Shown here: piece by piece, positions 35,362 through 45,143 of the stretch | Position numbering within the stretch: the first letter of the stretch is position 1 | How the letters are laid out: each line of letters begins with the position of its first letter | NCBI RefSeq assembly: GCF_041431135.1 | Contig: NZ_CP107799.1 | Span: 9,929,501-9,993,500 of the forward strand | Origin: Streptomyces sp. NBC_00554 | GTDB lineage: Bacteria; Actinomycetota; Actinomycetes; Streptomycetales; Streptomycetaceae | Reading direction: 5' to 3' | Length of the DNA: 64,000 nucleotides | Translations under genes and position numbers: made by a program | Notes under the pieces: model-generated | The model's database searches: none | What the model was told of the DNA's origin: nothing | What the model saw: the letters and a program-made list of their open reading frames with translations, nothing else

Positions 35362-36294
35362 GTGTCCTCCCTCCCCTCACCCCGTACGATCCGCAAGCGC
35401 GCCCGCAGTCTCGGCCGCGGTGACCGGATCTTCCTCACCGTCATCATCGGCATCCCCCTTGCCGCGCTGCTCTTCTTCGTCTGGCTGCCCGCACTGGCCT
35501 CGCTCGCGCTGTCCTTCACCACCTGGGACGGCATCGAACTGGCCGACATCCAGTGGATCGGCCTGGAGAACTACAAGGAGATCTTCACCAACTACCCGCC
35601 GTTCTGGCCCGCGGTGCAGCACAACGTGATCTGGCTGCTGTTCACGGCACTGCTGCCCACGCCGTTCGGCATCTTCCTCGCCTACCAGTTGGACCGGAAA
35701 ATCCGCTTCACGAAGTTCTACCAGACCGCGATCTTCCTGCCGATGGTGCTCTCCCTGGCCGTCGTCGGCTTCATCTGGGAGATCATCTACAACCCGGACA
35801 CGGGACTCCTCAACGGCATCCTGAACGCCGCCGGAGACGGCAACCACATCGACTGGCTCGGCAACCCCGACCTCAACCTGTGGGCCGTGCTCGTCGCTTC
35901 GGCCTGGCGGCACACCGGCTACATCATGATCCTTTATCTGGCCGGCCTGAAGGGCTTCGACCCGGCGCTCAAGGAAGCAGCGGCGCTCGACGGCGCCAAC
36001 GGCCGCCAGACCTTCCTGCGGGTGGTCTTCCCGGCCCTGAAGCCGGTCAACATCATCATCCTGGTCGTCACGGTCATGGAGTCCCTGCGGGCCTTCGACA
36101 TCGTGTACGTCCTCGGTGGCGGCGTCGGCAGCAAACCCGGCATGGAACTGCTCTCCCTCCTCATCACCGACAACATCATCGGCGAGTCCAGCCACATCGG
36201 TTACGGGTCCGCCCTCGCGGTCATCCTGCTCCTGGTCTCCCTTGCCGCCATCGGCACCTTCCTCGTCCAGACCGTCCGCAAGGAGGACCAGTGA
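35362..36294 (+). CDS. ABC sugar permease (CUT1, MalF-like)
   Basis: A 310-aa inner-membrane permease with six predicted helices and the MalF-type EAA loop (EAAALDGANGRQTFLRVVFP). GTG 35362 is chosen because GGAAAGG lies upstream, the protein length suits the family, and it clears the preceding stop (27 bases). Its stop overlaps the start of the second permease (GTGA). It forms the import channel together with that protein. Confidence 0.92.
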   Translation: MSSLPSPRTIRKRARSLGRGDRIFLTVIIGIPLAALLFFVWLPALASLALSFTTWDGIELADIQWIGLENYKEIFTNYPPFWPAVQHNVIWLLFTALLPTPFGIFLAYQLDRKIRFTKFYQTAIFLPMVLSLAVVGFIWEIIYNPDTGLLNGILNAAGDGNHIDWLGNPDLNLWAVLVASAWRHTGYIMILYLAGLKGFDPALKEAAALDGANGRQTFLRVVFPALKPVNIIILVVTVMESLRAFDIVYVLGGGVGSKPGMELLSLLITDNIIGESSHIGYGSALAVILLLVSLAAIGTFLVQTVRKEDQ

Positions 36295-37217
36295 CCACGA
36301 CCGTGCCGCGTCCGGCCTCCCGACTGCGGGCCCGGCGCGAATCCCAGTCCCAGGACGGCCCCTCGAAGCCCCGCAGCCAGGCCGGCCGCCATGTGCTGCT
36401 GGGCGGCATCGCCCTGCTCTGGCTCATCCCGCTGCTGTGGGCGATCTACACCTCGCTGCGTCCGTACTCGGACACCGCGAAGAACGGCTATCTCTCCTGG
36501 CCGCACAGCCTGAGCCTCGGCAACTTCACGGACGCCTGGGAACAGTCCGGGATGCCGCACTTCTTCTGGAACTCGGTCCTCATCACGGTCCCCGCGGTCC
36601 TGGGCACCCTGCTGTTCTCTGCGGCGGTCGCCTTCTTCGTCTCCCGCTTCGACTTCCGCTGGAACATCGTCCTGCTGATGCTGTTCACCGCGGGCAACCT
36701 GCTGCCGGCGCAGGTCCTCATCACCCCGCTGTACAAGCTGTATCTCCTCATCCCGCTGCCCTACTGGATGACGGACTCGCTGCTTATGTACAACTCGATC
36801 TGGGGCATCATCTTCATCCACATCGCCTACCAGTGCGGGTTCTGCACCTTCGTCCTCAGCAACTACATGAAGACGATCCCCAAGGAGATCTCCGAGGCGG
36901 CGCTGGTGGACGGCGCCCAGGTCTGGCGGCAGTTCTTCCAGATCATCCTGCCGCTGTGCCGCCCGGCGTTCGCGGCCCTCGCGACGCTCGAATCGATCTG
37001 GATCTACAACGACTTCTTCTGGCCGCTGGCCCTTATCGAGACCGGCGACAAGCGCCCCATCACCTCGGCCCTGGCCAACCTCCAGGGCGCGTACTTCACC
37101 AATCCCAACCTCATCGCGGCCGGTGCGCTGATGACCGCGATCCCCACGCTGCTGGTGTACTTCGCGCTTCAGCGCCAGTTCATCAGCGGACTCACCATCG
37201 GCTCCGGAAAGGGCTGA
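36291..37217 (+). CDS. ABC sugar permease (CUT1, MalG-like)
   Basis: A 308-aa permease with six predicted helices and the MalG-type loop SEAALVDGAQVWRQFFQII, which contacts the ATPase. GTG 36291 overlaps the previous stop by four bases, implying coupled translation. An arginine-rich N-terminal tail of about 30 residues precedes helix 1. It is the last importer gene; the GH27 gene begins 78 bases further on. Confidence 0.92.
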   Translation: MTTTVPRPASRLRARRESQSQDGPSKPRSQAGRHVLLGGIALLWLIPLLWAIYTSLRPYSDTAKNGYLSWPHSLSLGNFTDAWEQSGMPHFFWNSVLITVPAVLGTLLFSAAVAFFVSRFDFRWNIVLLMLFTAGNLLPAQVLITPLYKLYLLIPLPYWMTDSLLMYNSIWGIIFIHIAYQCGFCTFVLSNYMKTIPKEISEAALVDGAQVWRQFFQIILPLCRPAFAALATLESIWIYNDFFWPLALIETGDKRPITSALANLQGAYFTNPNLIAAGALMTAIPTLLVYFALQRQFISGLTIGSGKG

Positions 37218-37295
37218 GCCGCCGGAACGCAGGGGCTTGAGCCGCCCCGTGCCCCCAACCGTCCCGTTGACAACGTCGTCCTGGAGGTCGGACCC

Positions 37296-39134
37296 ATGCG
37301 GTCATCGTCGTTCTTCACCATGCCCGGAGCCACCTCGCGCTCCGGCCGCCGCGCCATAAGATCGCTGCTCGTCATCGCCCTCACCGCGGGCGTCGCCACA
37401 GCCGTCCCGGCGGCTCAGGCGGACACGCCCACCGCGACTCCCGCCGCCACCGCCGCCGAGGTGGCCGCCAAGCCCTACATGGGCTGGTCGAGCTGGAGCA
37501 TGCAGTCCTCGAAGTACCCGGGCCTCAACCCGGACGGCGACTACAGCTACCTCACCGAGGCGAACGTCCTGAAGCAGGCGGACGCCCTCGCCTCCAAGTT
37601 GAAGAACTACGGCTACGAGTACGTCAACATCGACGCCGGCTGGTGGATGGACAAGAACTGGAAGTCCGGGTTCGACCAGTACGGCCGACAGACGCCCGAC
37701 CCGGTCCGGTTCCCCAGCGGCATGAAGTCGGTCGCCGACCACATCCACTCCCTGGGCCTCAAGGCCGGCATCTACCTGCCCGTCGGTCTGGAGAAGGGCG
37801 CCTACAACGACGGCAAGACGCCGATCTGGAACGCCGAGAACTGCACCACGGCCGACATCGTCTACGGCGACCTGCGCACCACCAACGGCTGGGACAGCGC
37901 GTACAAGATCGACTTCTCGAAGCCGTGCGCGCAGAAGTACATCGACTCCCAGGCGCAGTTGTTCGCCGACTGGGGCTACGACTTCCTGAAGATCGACGGC
38001 GTGGGCCCGGGCTCGTTCAAGTCCGGTGACAACTACAACAACGTCGCCGACGTCGCCGCCTGGCAGAAGGCCATCGCCACCGCAGGGCGCCCGATCCACC
38101 TCGAGCTCTCCTGGTCGCTCGACATCAACTACGCCGCCGACTGGAAGAAGTACTCCAACGGCTGGCGCATCGACACCGACATCGAGTGCTACTGCAACAC
38201 CCTTGTCACCTGGGAGAACTCGGTCGACAACCGGTGGGACGACGCCCCCGCGTGGAGCAACAAGGGGGGCCCGGGCGGCTGGAACGACCTCGATGCCCTC
38301 GACGTCGGCAACGGTGAGATGGACGGCCTCACCAAGGCCGAGCGGCAGAGCTACATGACCCTGTGGGCCATCAGCAAGTCGCCCCTCTACACCGGTGACG
38401 ACCTCACCAAGCTGGACAGCTACGGCGTCTCCCTGCTCACCAACAAGGAAGTCATCGCCGTCGACCAGAGCGCCTCGCCCATCGCGCGGCCCGTCACCAC
38501 GGTCAACAACGAGCAGGTCTGGGGCACCAAGAACGCCGACGGCAGCTACACCGTCGCCCTGTTCAACCTCGGCGACTCGCCCGCCTCCGTCACCGCCAAC
38601 TGGGCTTCCTTCGGATTCACCGGCAACGCCTCCGTGCGCGACCTGTGGAACAAGTCGAACCTCGGCACCTACAAGAACAAGATCACCGCGGCGCTGCCCG
38701 CCCACGGCTCGCGGCTCTTCACCATCAAGCCGGCCGGCGGCACGCTGGCGACCACGAGCTACGAGGCCGAGGACGCGGCCAACACCCTGTCGGGCAACGC
38801 CTCCGTGGCCGGATGCGACGCCTGCTCGGGCGGCAAGAAGGTCGGCAACCTCTACACCGGCGGCAAGCTGCAGTTCAACAACGTCACGGTGAAGAAGGAC
38901 GGGATCTACACCGTCAAGGTCGCCTATGTCAGCGGCGACGCCCGCTCGGTGAACGTCTTCTCCAACAGCGGCAACGGCACCAGCCAGAAGTTCCCCTCCA
39001 CGGGTGACTGGAGCACCGCCGAGACCGTCAGCGTCCAGCTGGCACTGAAGGCGGGCACCAACACCATCACCTTCGACAGCGGCAGCGGATACGCCCCCGA
39101 CATCGACAAGATCGTCGTTCCGCAGACCGTCTGA
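37296..39134 (+). CDS. Secreted GH27 alpha-galactosidase with CBM35-like module
   Basis: A 612-aa exported enzyme. The signal peptide covers about 1-42 (RRAIRSLLVIALTAGVATAV). The GH27 barrel (about 58-390) has nucleophile D234 (FLKIDGVG) and likely acid/base D295 (WRIDTDIE). A beta domain (about 395-480) follows, then a CBM35-type module (about 487-612, starting TSYEAEDAANTLSG). It removes alpha-galactosyl side chains, for example from galactomannan, outside the cell. GGAGGTCGG precedes the ATG. It is followed by a strong terminator, so it probably ends the importer operon. Confidence 0.94.
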   Translation: MRSSSFFTMPGATSRSGRRAIRSLLVIALTAGVATAVPAAQADTPTATPAATAAEVAAKPYMGWSSWSMQSSKYPGLNPDGDYSYLTEANVLKQADALASKLKNYGYEYVNIDAGWWMDKNWKSGFDQYGRQTPDPVRFPSGMKSVADHIHSLGLKAGIYLPVGLEKGAYNDGKTPIWNAENCTTADIVYGDLRTTNGWDSAYKIDFSKPCAQKYIDSQAQLFADWGYDFLKIDGVGPGSFKSGDNYNNVADVAAWQKAIATAGRPIHLELSWSLDINYAADWKKYSNGWRIDTDIECYCNTLVTWENSVDNRWDDAPAWSNKGGPGGWNDLDALDVGNGEMDGLTKAERQSYMTLWAISKSPLYTGDDLTKLDSYGVSLLTNKEVIAVDQSASPIARPVTTVNNEQVWGTKNADGSYTVALFNLGDSPASVTANWASFGFTGNASVRDLWNKSNLGTYKNKITAALPAHGSRLFTIKPAGGTLATTSYEAEDAANTLSGNASVAGCDACSGGKKVGNLYTGGKLQFNNVTVKKDGIYTVKVAYVSGDARSVNVFSNSGNGTSQKFPSTGDWSTAETVSVQLALKAGTNTITFDSGSGYAPDIDKIVVPQTV

Positions 39135-39141
39135 CCTGCTT

Positions 39142-39179
39142 CCCGTGGGGCCCGGTGACCTGAACCCGGGCCCCACGGG
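39142..39179 (+). terminator. Strong terminator after GH27
   Basis: CCCGTGGGGCCCGG and CCGGGCCCCACGGG form a perfect 14-base-pair stem with a ten-base loop, seven bases after the stop codon. Confidence 0.88.
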
Positions 39180-39252
39180 GACCGGCCTCACGCCGACGGC
39201 CGCCTGCGGTGATTCCCCACTCGCCGTTTCCGCAGCGGCCGTCCCCCCCACC

Positions 39253-39290
39253 AGCCGTTCCTGCCTGAGCCGTTCTCGCACGAGCCGTTC
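39253..39290 (+). repeat. Three AGCCGTTC repeats at 15-bp period
   Basis: The octamer AGCCGTTC occurs at 39253, 39268 and 39283, exactly 15 bp apart, ending 19 bases before the GTG start of the GH95 gene. It could be an activator/repressor array or part of the leader. Confidence 0.65.
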
Positions 39291-39309
39291 CCTGGATATG
39301 GAGTGCCCC

Positions 39310-41725
39310 GTGGACATCAAGCGCACCGAATCACGCGACAACCCCCAAGCCGCAGAGGCTTCCTGACCCTCGCCGCCGCTGCCGGCGCGGGCACCGCACT
39401 CGGCGTTCTGCCCGCCTTCACCGCTTCGGCGGCCCCGCTGCGCCCCACCGAGTCGCCCATGCTGGCCGCGGCCGACGCCGCGAAGAACCAGCTGTGGTGG
39501 GGGGCTCCCGGCTCCCCAACTCGATGATCGAGCAGGGACTGCCGGTCGGGAACGGGCGCCTCGGGGTCCTCGCGAGCAACGACCCCTCCAGCGAACTTCT
39601 GATGATCACCGACGCCACCATGTGGACCGGCCATCTCAACGACAAGCTGGACAGTGACGGCCAGTTCCCCTACGGCCGCGAGGACTTCGGATCCCTGACG
39701 CTGCTGGCCAAGCTCACGGTCGCCATCCCCGACCACGACCTGGGCAACGTCAACAACTACCGCCGCACCCTAGACATGGCCCAGGGCCTGGTCGGCGCCT
39801 CGTACGACATCTCCGGTGTGAGCTATTCGCGGCAGATCTTCGCCAGCCTCCCCGACGACGTCATCGTCCTGTACTTCTCCCAGCAGGGCGGCGGCACCTA
39901 CACCGGCACCGTCTCCCTCGCCGGCACCCACGGCGAGTCCACCACGGCCAACAGCTCCGGGCGCTATGCGTCGTTCGGAGCCACCCTCGCCAACGGCCTC
40001 AAGTACGGCGCCGCCGTCACCGCCTACAGCAGCACGGGCAGGGTCAAGGTCGACGGTACGTCGATCAGCTTCAGCGGCTGCAAGACCCTCACCGTCGTCG
40101 TCAGCGGTGGCACCAACTACGCGCCCGACGGCGAGGCGGGGTTCCGCAATCCGTCCGTGGTGCCTGAGCGCCTGGCCAGGACCAAGGTCCTCGACGCGGC
40201 CGGCAACTCGGCGAGCACCCTGCTGCATACCCACGTCGCCGACTTCCGTCCCGAGTTCGAGCAGCTGGACATCAACCTCGGCACGTCGTCCGCCGCGCAG
40301 CGCGAGCTGGACACCTGGGAGCGGTTGCAGGCGCGCTACCGGGACGACGTTCCCGATCCGGAACTCGAGGCCGCCTACCTGCAGTTCGGCCGCTATCTGA
40401 TGATCTCCGGATCGCGGGGCAGCCTGCCCATGGGCCTCCAGGGCCCGTGGCTTGACGGCAACGACCCGGACTGGATGGGCGACTACCACACCGACGTCAA
40501 CATCCAGATGAACTACTGGATGGCCGACCGGGTGGGCGTGTCCGACTGCTTCGACGCCTACACGGACTACTGCGTCTCGCAGCTGCCCTCGTGGACGGAC
40601 GTCACCCAGCGGCAGTTCAACGACCCCACCAACAGATTCCGCAACTCCAGCGGCAAGCTCGCCGGCTGGGCCGTGGCGTTCTCCACCAACCCCTACGGCG
40701 GAAGCGGCTGGTGGTGGCACCCGGCGGGCAACGCCTGGCTCTGCCAGAGCCTGTTCGAGCACTACGAGTACACCCAGGACCGCGCCTACCTCAAGAAGAT
40801 CTACCCCCTGATCAAGGGCGCCGTGGAGTTCTGGGAGGCCCGCCTCGTCACCACGACCGTCACCGACGCCTCCGGCGAAAAGCGCGAGGTCCTGATCGAC
40901 GACAAGGACTGGTCGCCCGAGCACGGCCCGCAGGACGCCAAGGGCATGACCTACGCGCAGGAACTGGTGTGGGGCCTCTTCGGAAACTTCCACACCGCTT
41001 CCGAGCTGCTCGGCAAGGACGGCGCGTACCGGAAGACCATCGACGGTCTGCGCGAGCGCCTCTACCTGCCCGTGGTCAGCCCCACGAGCGGCTGGCTGGA
41101 GGAGTGGATGTCGCCCGACAACCTGGGTGAGACCACGCACCGGCACCTCTCGCCGCTCATCAACCTGTTCCCCGGAGACCGGATCCGTCCGGACGAATCG
41201 ACGCCGAAGGAGATCCTGGACGGCGCGACGGCGCTCCTCACCGCGCGCGGCATGACCAGCTTCGGCTGGGCCCAGGCCTGGCGCGCCCTGTGCTGGGCGC
41301 GGCTGAAGGACGCGGAGAAGGCGTACCGGCTCGTCGTCAACAACCTGAAGCCGTCGGTCAACGGAACCAACGGCAGCGCGATGAACCTCTTCGACATCTA
41401 CGAGGTCGAGACGGGCCGCGGCATCTTCCAGATCGAAGCGAACTGCGGTACCCCCGCGGCGATCATCGAGATGCTGCTGTACTCGCGGCCCGGACACGTC
41501 GAGCTGCTGCCCGCGCTGCCCGCCGCCTGGGCGGCATCCGGCTCGGTGTCCGGCGTGGGCGTCCGCGGCGGCTTCGTGGCGGACCTCCGCTGGAAGAACG
41601 GCAAGGTCACCCAGTTGACGCTGAAGAGCGTCGGCGGCCGCACCACGACCCTCGTCGCGGGCGGCGCCTCGCGGAAGATCAGCCTCAAGTCCGGTGAGTC
41701 CGTCACACTGCGGAACCTCGGATGA
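39310..41725 (+). pseudogene. Secreted GH95 alpha-L-fucosidase-type enzyme, two frameshifts near the N-terminus
   Basis: Translation should begin at GTG 39310 (GGAG upstream; VDIKRTESRDNP). The Tat signal SRRGFLTLAAAAGAGTALG lies in the next frame after 39342-39348, a C run. The mature GH95 domain continues in a third frame after 39499-39518, a stretch with G and C runs (NSMIEQGLPVGNGRLG onward, open to 41725). Restoring one base at each point gives about 805 aa. GH95 enzymes remove alpha-L-fucose (or L-galactose) from xyloglucan-like chains using a helical (alpha/alpha)6 barrel; WWWHPAGNAWLCQSLFEHY and GWAQAWRALCWARL are visible. The stop overlaps the next start (ATGA). Confidence 0.85.
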
Positions 41726-43011
41726 GTGCCGCCTCGTACCGGCGCCGCACGGTGGGCGTCGTAGCTGCGCTGATCATGGCGGCCTGCGGGCCCCTGACCG
41801 TCTCCTCGGTGGCACAGGCCCAGGTGCAGGCAGAGGCGGTGGCACAGAAGTCGCAGCCGGTGTCGCAGGCCCCTGCGTCCGCGGCGGCGGCTCCGGCCGC
41901 CGCGAAGGGCAGGCACTCGGTGGTCACCTGGGGCGCCAGCGCCGACCGGCAGAGCGCCGGTCCCGCCGACCGCAGTTACCGGTTGATCGTGCGCACCAGT
42001 GTCGGCGGCACGAACATGCAGATCCGGCTGTCCAACGCCTTCGGCGAGAACCCGGTGACCTTCGCGAGCGCCTACGCGGGGCTGCAGAAGCAGGGTGCGG
42101 AGCTGGTCCGCGGCTCCAACCGGCAACTGTCCTTCGGCGGGGCCGCGTCCGTTATCGTCCCGGCCGGCGAGACCGTGCTCAGCGACCCGCTGCCCGGGAA
42201 GCTGGCCGCCCAGAGCAACCTGGTCGTCAGCCTGTACGTGACGGGCGCCCAGGGACCGACGACCGGTCACGGCATGGCCATGCAGACCAGCTACGCGACC
42301 GCGGGCGACCACGCCGCCGAGGAGGGCGCGGGCGCCTGGACCGATCCGATGGGGTCCTGGTACTGGCTGGACGCCGTCAATGTGGAGACCTCCACGTCCA
42401 TCGGCTCGGTGGTGACCCTCGGCGACTCCATCACCGACGGCTGGCAGTCCAGCACCGACCTGAACCGGCGCTGGCCCGACTACCTCTCCCGTCGGCTCCA
42501 GGCGGCGGACACCCCCGTCAAGGGCGTCGCCAACGAAGGGATCTCCGGGAACAAGGTGCTCGCGGACGGCGCAGGGCAGAGCGCGCTGAACCGTCTGCAA
42601 CGCGATGTGCTCTCCCATCCGGGTGTGCGCACCGTCTTCCTCTTCGAGGGCGTCAACGACATCAAGGCGCACTCGGGAGTCACGGCCCAGGACATGATCG
42701 ACGGCTACCGGAAGATCATCGATCAGGCCCACGCGGCGGGCAAGTGCGTCGTCGGCTCGACCATCGCCCCGTTCAAGGGCTGGTACGAATGGGACACGGC
42801 GGCCGAGTCCGTACGCCTGGAGATCAATGAATTCGTGCGGAACAGCGGGGAGTTGGACGCTGTCACCGACTTCGACAAGATCCTGCGCAGCCCCTACGAC
42901 CACGAAAGGATCTCGCCGTTCTTCGACAACGGCGATCACCTGCACCCCAATGATGTGGGGATGGGAGCGATGGCCGACGCGGTCGACATCGGGAGCCTGA
43001 CCTCCTGCTGA
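41722..43011 (+). CDS. Secreted SGNH/GDSL esterase
   Basis: A 429-aa exported hydrolase. The signal peptide covers about 1-34, followed by an Ala/Gln-rich linker to about 70. An N-terminal beta domain precedes the SGNH core: block I VVTLGDSITDGW, block II VANEGISGN, block III FEGVNDIK, and the catalytic Asp/His pair in DHLHPND. Related streptomycete enzymes remove acetyl groups from plant polysaccharide, which would fit the neighbouring GH95 and GH27 enzymes, but the substrate is inferred. The ATG overlaps the GH95 stop, so translation is coupled. Confidence 0.9.
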   Translation: MSAASYRRRTVGVVAALIMAACGPLTVSSVAQAQVQAEAVAQKSQPVSQAPASAAAAPAAAKGRHSVVTWGASADRQSAGPADRSYRLIVRTSVGGTNMQIRLSNAFGENPVTFASAYAGLQKQGAELVRGSNRQLSFGGAASVIVPAGETVLSDPLPGKLAAQSNLVVSLYVTGAQGPTTGHGMAMQTSYATAGDHAAEEGAGAWTDPMGSWYWLDAVNVETSTSIGSVVTLGDSITDGWQSSTDLNRRWPDYLSRRLQAADTPVKGVANEGISGNKVLADGAGQSALNRLQRDVLSHPGVRTVFLFEGVNDIKAHSGVTAQDMIDGYRKIIDQAHAAGKCVVGSTIAPFKGWYEWDTAAESVRLEINEFVRNSGELDAVTDFDKILRSPYDHERISPFFDNGDHLHPNDVGMGAMADAVDIGSLTSC

Positions 43012-43036
43012 GGCCAGGCTCCGGACAGCGGTGCGG

Positions 43037-44833
43037 TCAGGGGAAGTTGACCACCACCGACGGAACGGTGGTGTTGCCCGAGGTGGGCGATCCCGTGTCG
43101 TTGATGACGCGCTCGTACTGCCCCTGGCCGCCCAGTGAGATGACCATGATGTTGTGGAACTTCACGTTTGCGTTGACCGGTGTCGCGAATCCGTGGTGCT
43201 GGAGGATCGTCGGATCGACGTTGTAGTAGCAGTAGCTGCCCATGCCCCAGGCCTCGTGCGTGGTCACGGTGTCGGCGACCTTGTAGGCCGCGTACCCCTT
43301 GATCGCGCCGTTCTGGATGGCGGCCTGGTTCGGCGCGTCGTACGCCTTCTCGTTCTGGAAGAAGATCGTGCGCCCGCCCTGGCCGTACCACTGGACGTCG
43401 TACTTGTTGAAGTGCTCGACGAACAACCCGGTGGCCAGTACGTCGTTGCCGTTGACGCGGACGCCGTAGTCGGCCCGGTTGGTCTCCCAGCCGACTCCCG
43501 CGCCGTGGTCGGCGCGCCAGACCCAGGTGTGGTCGATGATCGTGTTGCGGCTGTTGACCACCATGCTGGTGGTGGCCTTGCCGGCGCCCGCGCCGCCGAT
43601 GCGGATGAAGACGTCCTGCACGGTGGTCGGGTTGACGGAGTGGTTCGCCGAAGCGCCGGTGGGCCCGACCTCCAGCAGGGTGGCGGAGTTGACGGGACCG
43701 GCGTCGATGAGGAAGCCCGCGAGGCGGACGCCGTCGACATCGGCCACCTTGACCGCGGTGACGCCGTTGTCCGGGATCAGGGTGGCGTAACCGAGGCCGA
43801 GCACCACGGTGTTGGCACGGTTGACCTGGATCGGCTGGTCGAGGTGGTAGATCCCCGGCGTCAGCAGCAGATGGAGGCCTTGGGTGAGCGCCTCGTTGAG
43901 GGTGGCGGCGGTGACACCGGGCTTGGCCACGTAGAACTGCGTCAACGCCAGTGACGTACCTCGCGGCGTGCCGCTGCCCCAGGTGGTGCCGCGCGAGTTG
44001 ACCCGCTTCTCCGGCAGGAAGACGCGGTACTCCGTGCCGTTGAGGTAGAGGAACGGCTTCTCGCGGGAGATCGGCGTGGTGTTCAGCGTGGTGTACGGCG
44101 GGTTCGGGAAGGTCTGCGCGGGGGCGCCCTCGACGCCCGAGAACACCATGTTCCAGACGGCGTTGAGCCAGCCGCCCACAAAGCTGTCGCGGGTGTACCA
44201 CTGCTGCTGCGAGTACGGACCGACCGTGCCGTCGACGCGGCTGTCGGCGATGTAGCCGCCGCTGGCCCAGCCGTAGCCGTTGGGGGAGAGGTTGAGGCCG
44301 CCCCTGACGTGCATCCGCCGGAAGGGGGCGGCCTGTGCGACGGCCCACCGGTTCGTGCCGTTGACGGGAGTGATCGCGAGGTTCTCCGCCGAACGCCAGA
44401 AGTTCTGCGTGGCGTTGCCGCCGAACCAGCCCGCGTCGACGGTGATGTCGCCGTTGATCGACGTGTCGTCCGGGGACAGGCCGAGGCCCGAGATCGAGGT
44501 GTAGAAGCCGAGTTGGGCGTTGAGCCCGTTGTAGGTGCCCGGCTTGAAGAGGAACTGGTAGCGGCCCGTGCCGAACTGGGCCGACTCCTGCTGCGCGAAC
44601 ACCTGGTCCAGTCTGGCCTGGATGCCCGGGGTCGAGGGGTCGAAGACGATGACGTTCGGGCCGAGGTCACCGCCGCCGGGCAGGGCCAGTGGCTTGACGG
44701 GTGCGGCGGATGCCGGCGTGGACAGGCCGATCAGGGCGGGTGCGGCAGCCGCGGCGGCCATCGCTCCGAGAACGGACCGGCGAGCCGGTGTGGAGGGGCC
44801 GGAGTCCGAGGGGTCTGTGAAGGCAGAGGGCAT
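43037..44833 (-). CDS. Secreted GH55 beta-1,3-glucanase
   Basis: A 598-aa exported exo-beta-1,3-glucanase. A Tat-type signal (RRSVLGAMAAAAAAPALIG) is followed by two right-handed beta-helix halves typical of GH55. Segments such as VIVFDPSTPGIQARLDQVF, TVDAGWFGGNATQNFWRSAE and VWRADHGAGVGWETNRADYG closely recall, from memory, the laminarin-degrading GH55 of Streptomyces SirexAA-E. It releases glucose or short oligomers from beta-1,3-glucan. The promoter carries an AGCGCT palindrome similar to that before GH64, so the two genes are probably coregulated. Confidence 0.9.
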   Translation of the reverse strand: MPSAFTDPSDSGPSTPARRSVLGAMAAAAAAPALIGLSTPASAAPVKPLALPGGGDLGPNVIVFDPSTPGIQARLDQVFAQQESAQFGTGRYQFLFKPGTYNGLNAQLGFYTSISGLGLSPDDTSINGDITVDAGWFGGNATQNFWRSAENLAITPVNGTNRWAVAQAAPFRRMHVRGGLNLSPNGYGWASGGYIADSRVDGTVGPYSQQQWYTRDSFVGGWLNAVWNMVFSGVEGAPAQTFPNPPYTTLNTTPISREKPFLYLNGTEYRVFLPEKRVNSRGTTWGSGTPRGTSLALTQFYVAKPGVTAATLNEALTQGLHLLLTPGIYHLDQPIQVNRANTVVLGLGYATLIPDNGVTAVKVADVDGVRLAGFLIDAGPVNSATLLEVGPTGASANHSVNPTTVQDVFIRIGGAGAGKATTSMVVNSRNTIIDHTWVWRADHGAGVGWETNRADYGVRVNGNDVLATGLFVEHFNKYDVQWYGQGGRTIFFQNEKAYDAPNQAAIQNGAIKGYAAYKVADTVTTHEAWGMGSYCYYNVDPTILQHHGFATPVNANVKFHNIMVISLGGQGQYERVINDTGSPTSGNTTVPSVVVNFP

Positions 44834-44876
44834 GGGGGCAACTCTCCTGGTTCAGGAAGTGAACGATGGAAGGTGC

Positions 44877-44928
44877 GGGGAGCGCTCTCTTGCCGATGCA
44901 TGCTTCATCCGCGTGAACCAGGCGTCAA
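44877..44928 (-). promoter_or_regulatory. GH55 promoter with AGCGCT operator
   Basis: On the minus strand, -35 TTGACG (44923-44928), a 17-base spacer and -10 AAGCAT (44900-44905) are followed by a palindrome-like site at 44877-44890 (plus strand GGGGAGCGCTCTCT), matching the GH64 operator at 11 of 14 positions. The layout is close to that at GH64, though the operator sits nine bases further downstream of the -10. Confidence 0.65.
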
Positions 44929-45129
44929 GAGTTGTGACCGGGATCCCGGATGTTGTTGCGGAGTGAACAGTCAACTGGGCATCGTTGTGCGGTAGTTCAT
45001 TCATGTATGGGACCTGTCGACCCCTGCTGCGGAGCGTCTGCCGCGTTCAAGAGGTGCGCGAAAGGTAAGCGCTGTCCGCCCCGCGACCCTCCGGCGCGCT
45101 CGCACCAGGGCGCCCCGCAAGCCCTGTCC

Positions 45130-45143
45130 CGAGAGCGCTCTAC
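45130..45143. promoter_or_regulatory. Second AGAGCGCTCT palindrome in the GH55 upstream region
   Basis: CGAGAGCGCTCTAC has a perfect 10-bp AGAGCGCTCT core and matches the GH64 operator at 11 of 14 positions. It lies about 240 bases from the GH55 operator and could act as an auxiliary site for looping. Confidence 0.5.

Noticed and set aside
33278..35380. Long open minus-strand frame opposite the ROK regulator and sugar-binding protein
   Set aside because: It is a high-GC antisense shadow: composition is Val/Gly/Arg-rich with no family signal, while the plus-strand genes have clear domains.
34022..37217. Missing ABC ATPase in the importer as a sign of a broken operon
   Set aside because: Streptomyces sugar importers often rely on a shared ATPase encoded elsewhere.
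37302..39341. Very long minus-strand frame opposite GH27
   Set aside because: Antisense shadow of GH27; no start signal or recognisable domain.
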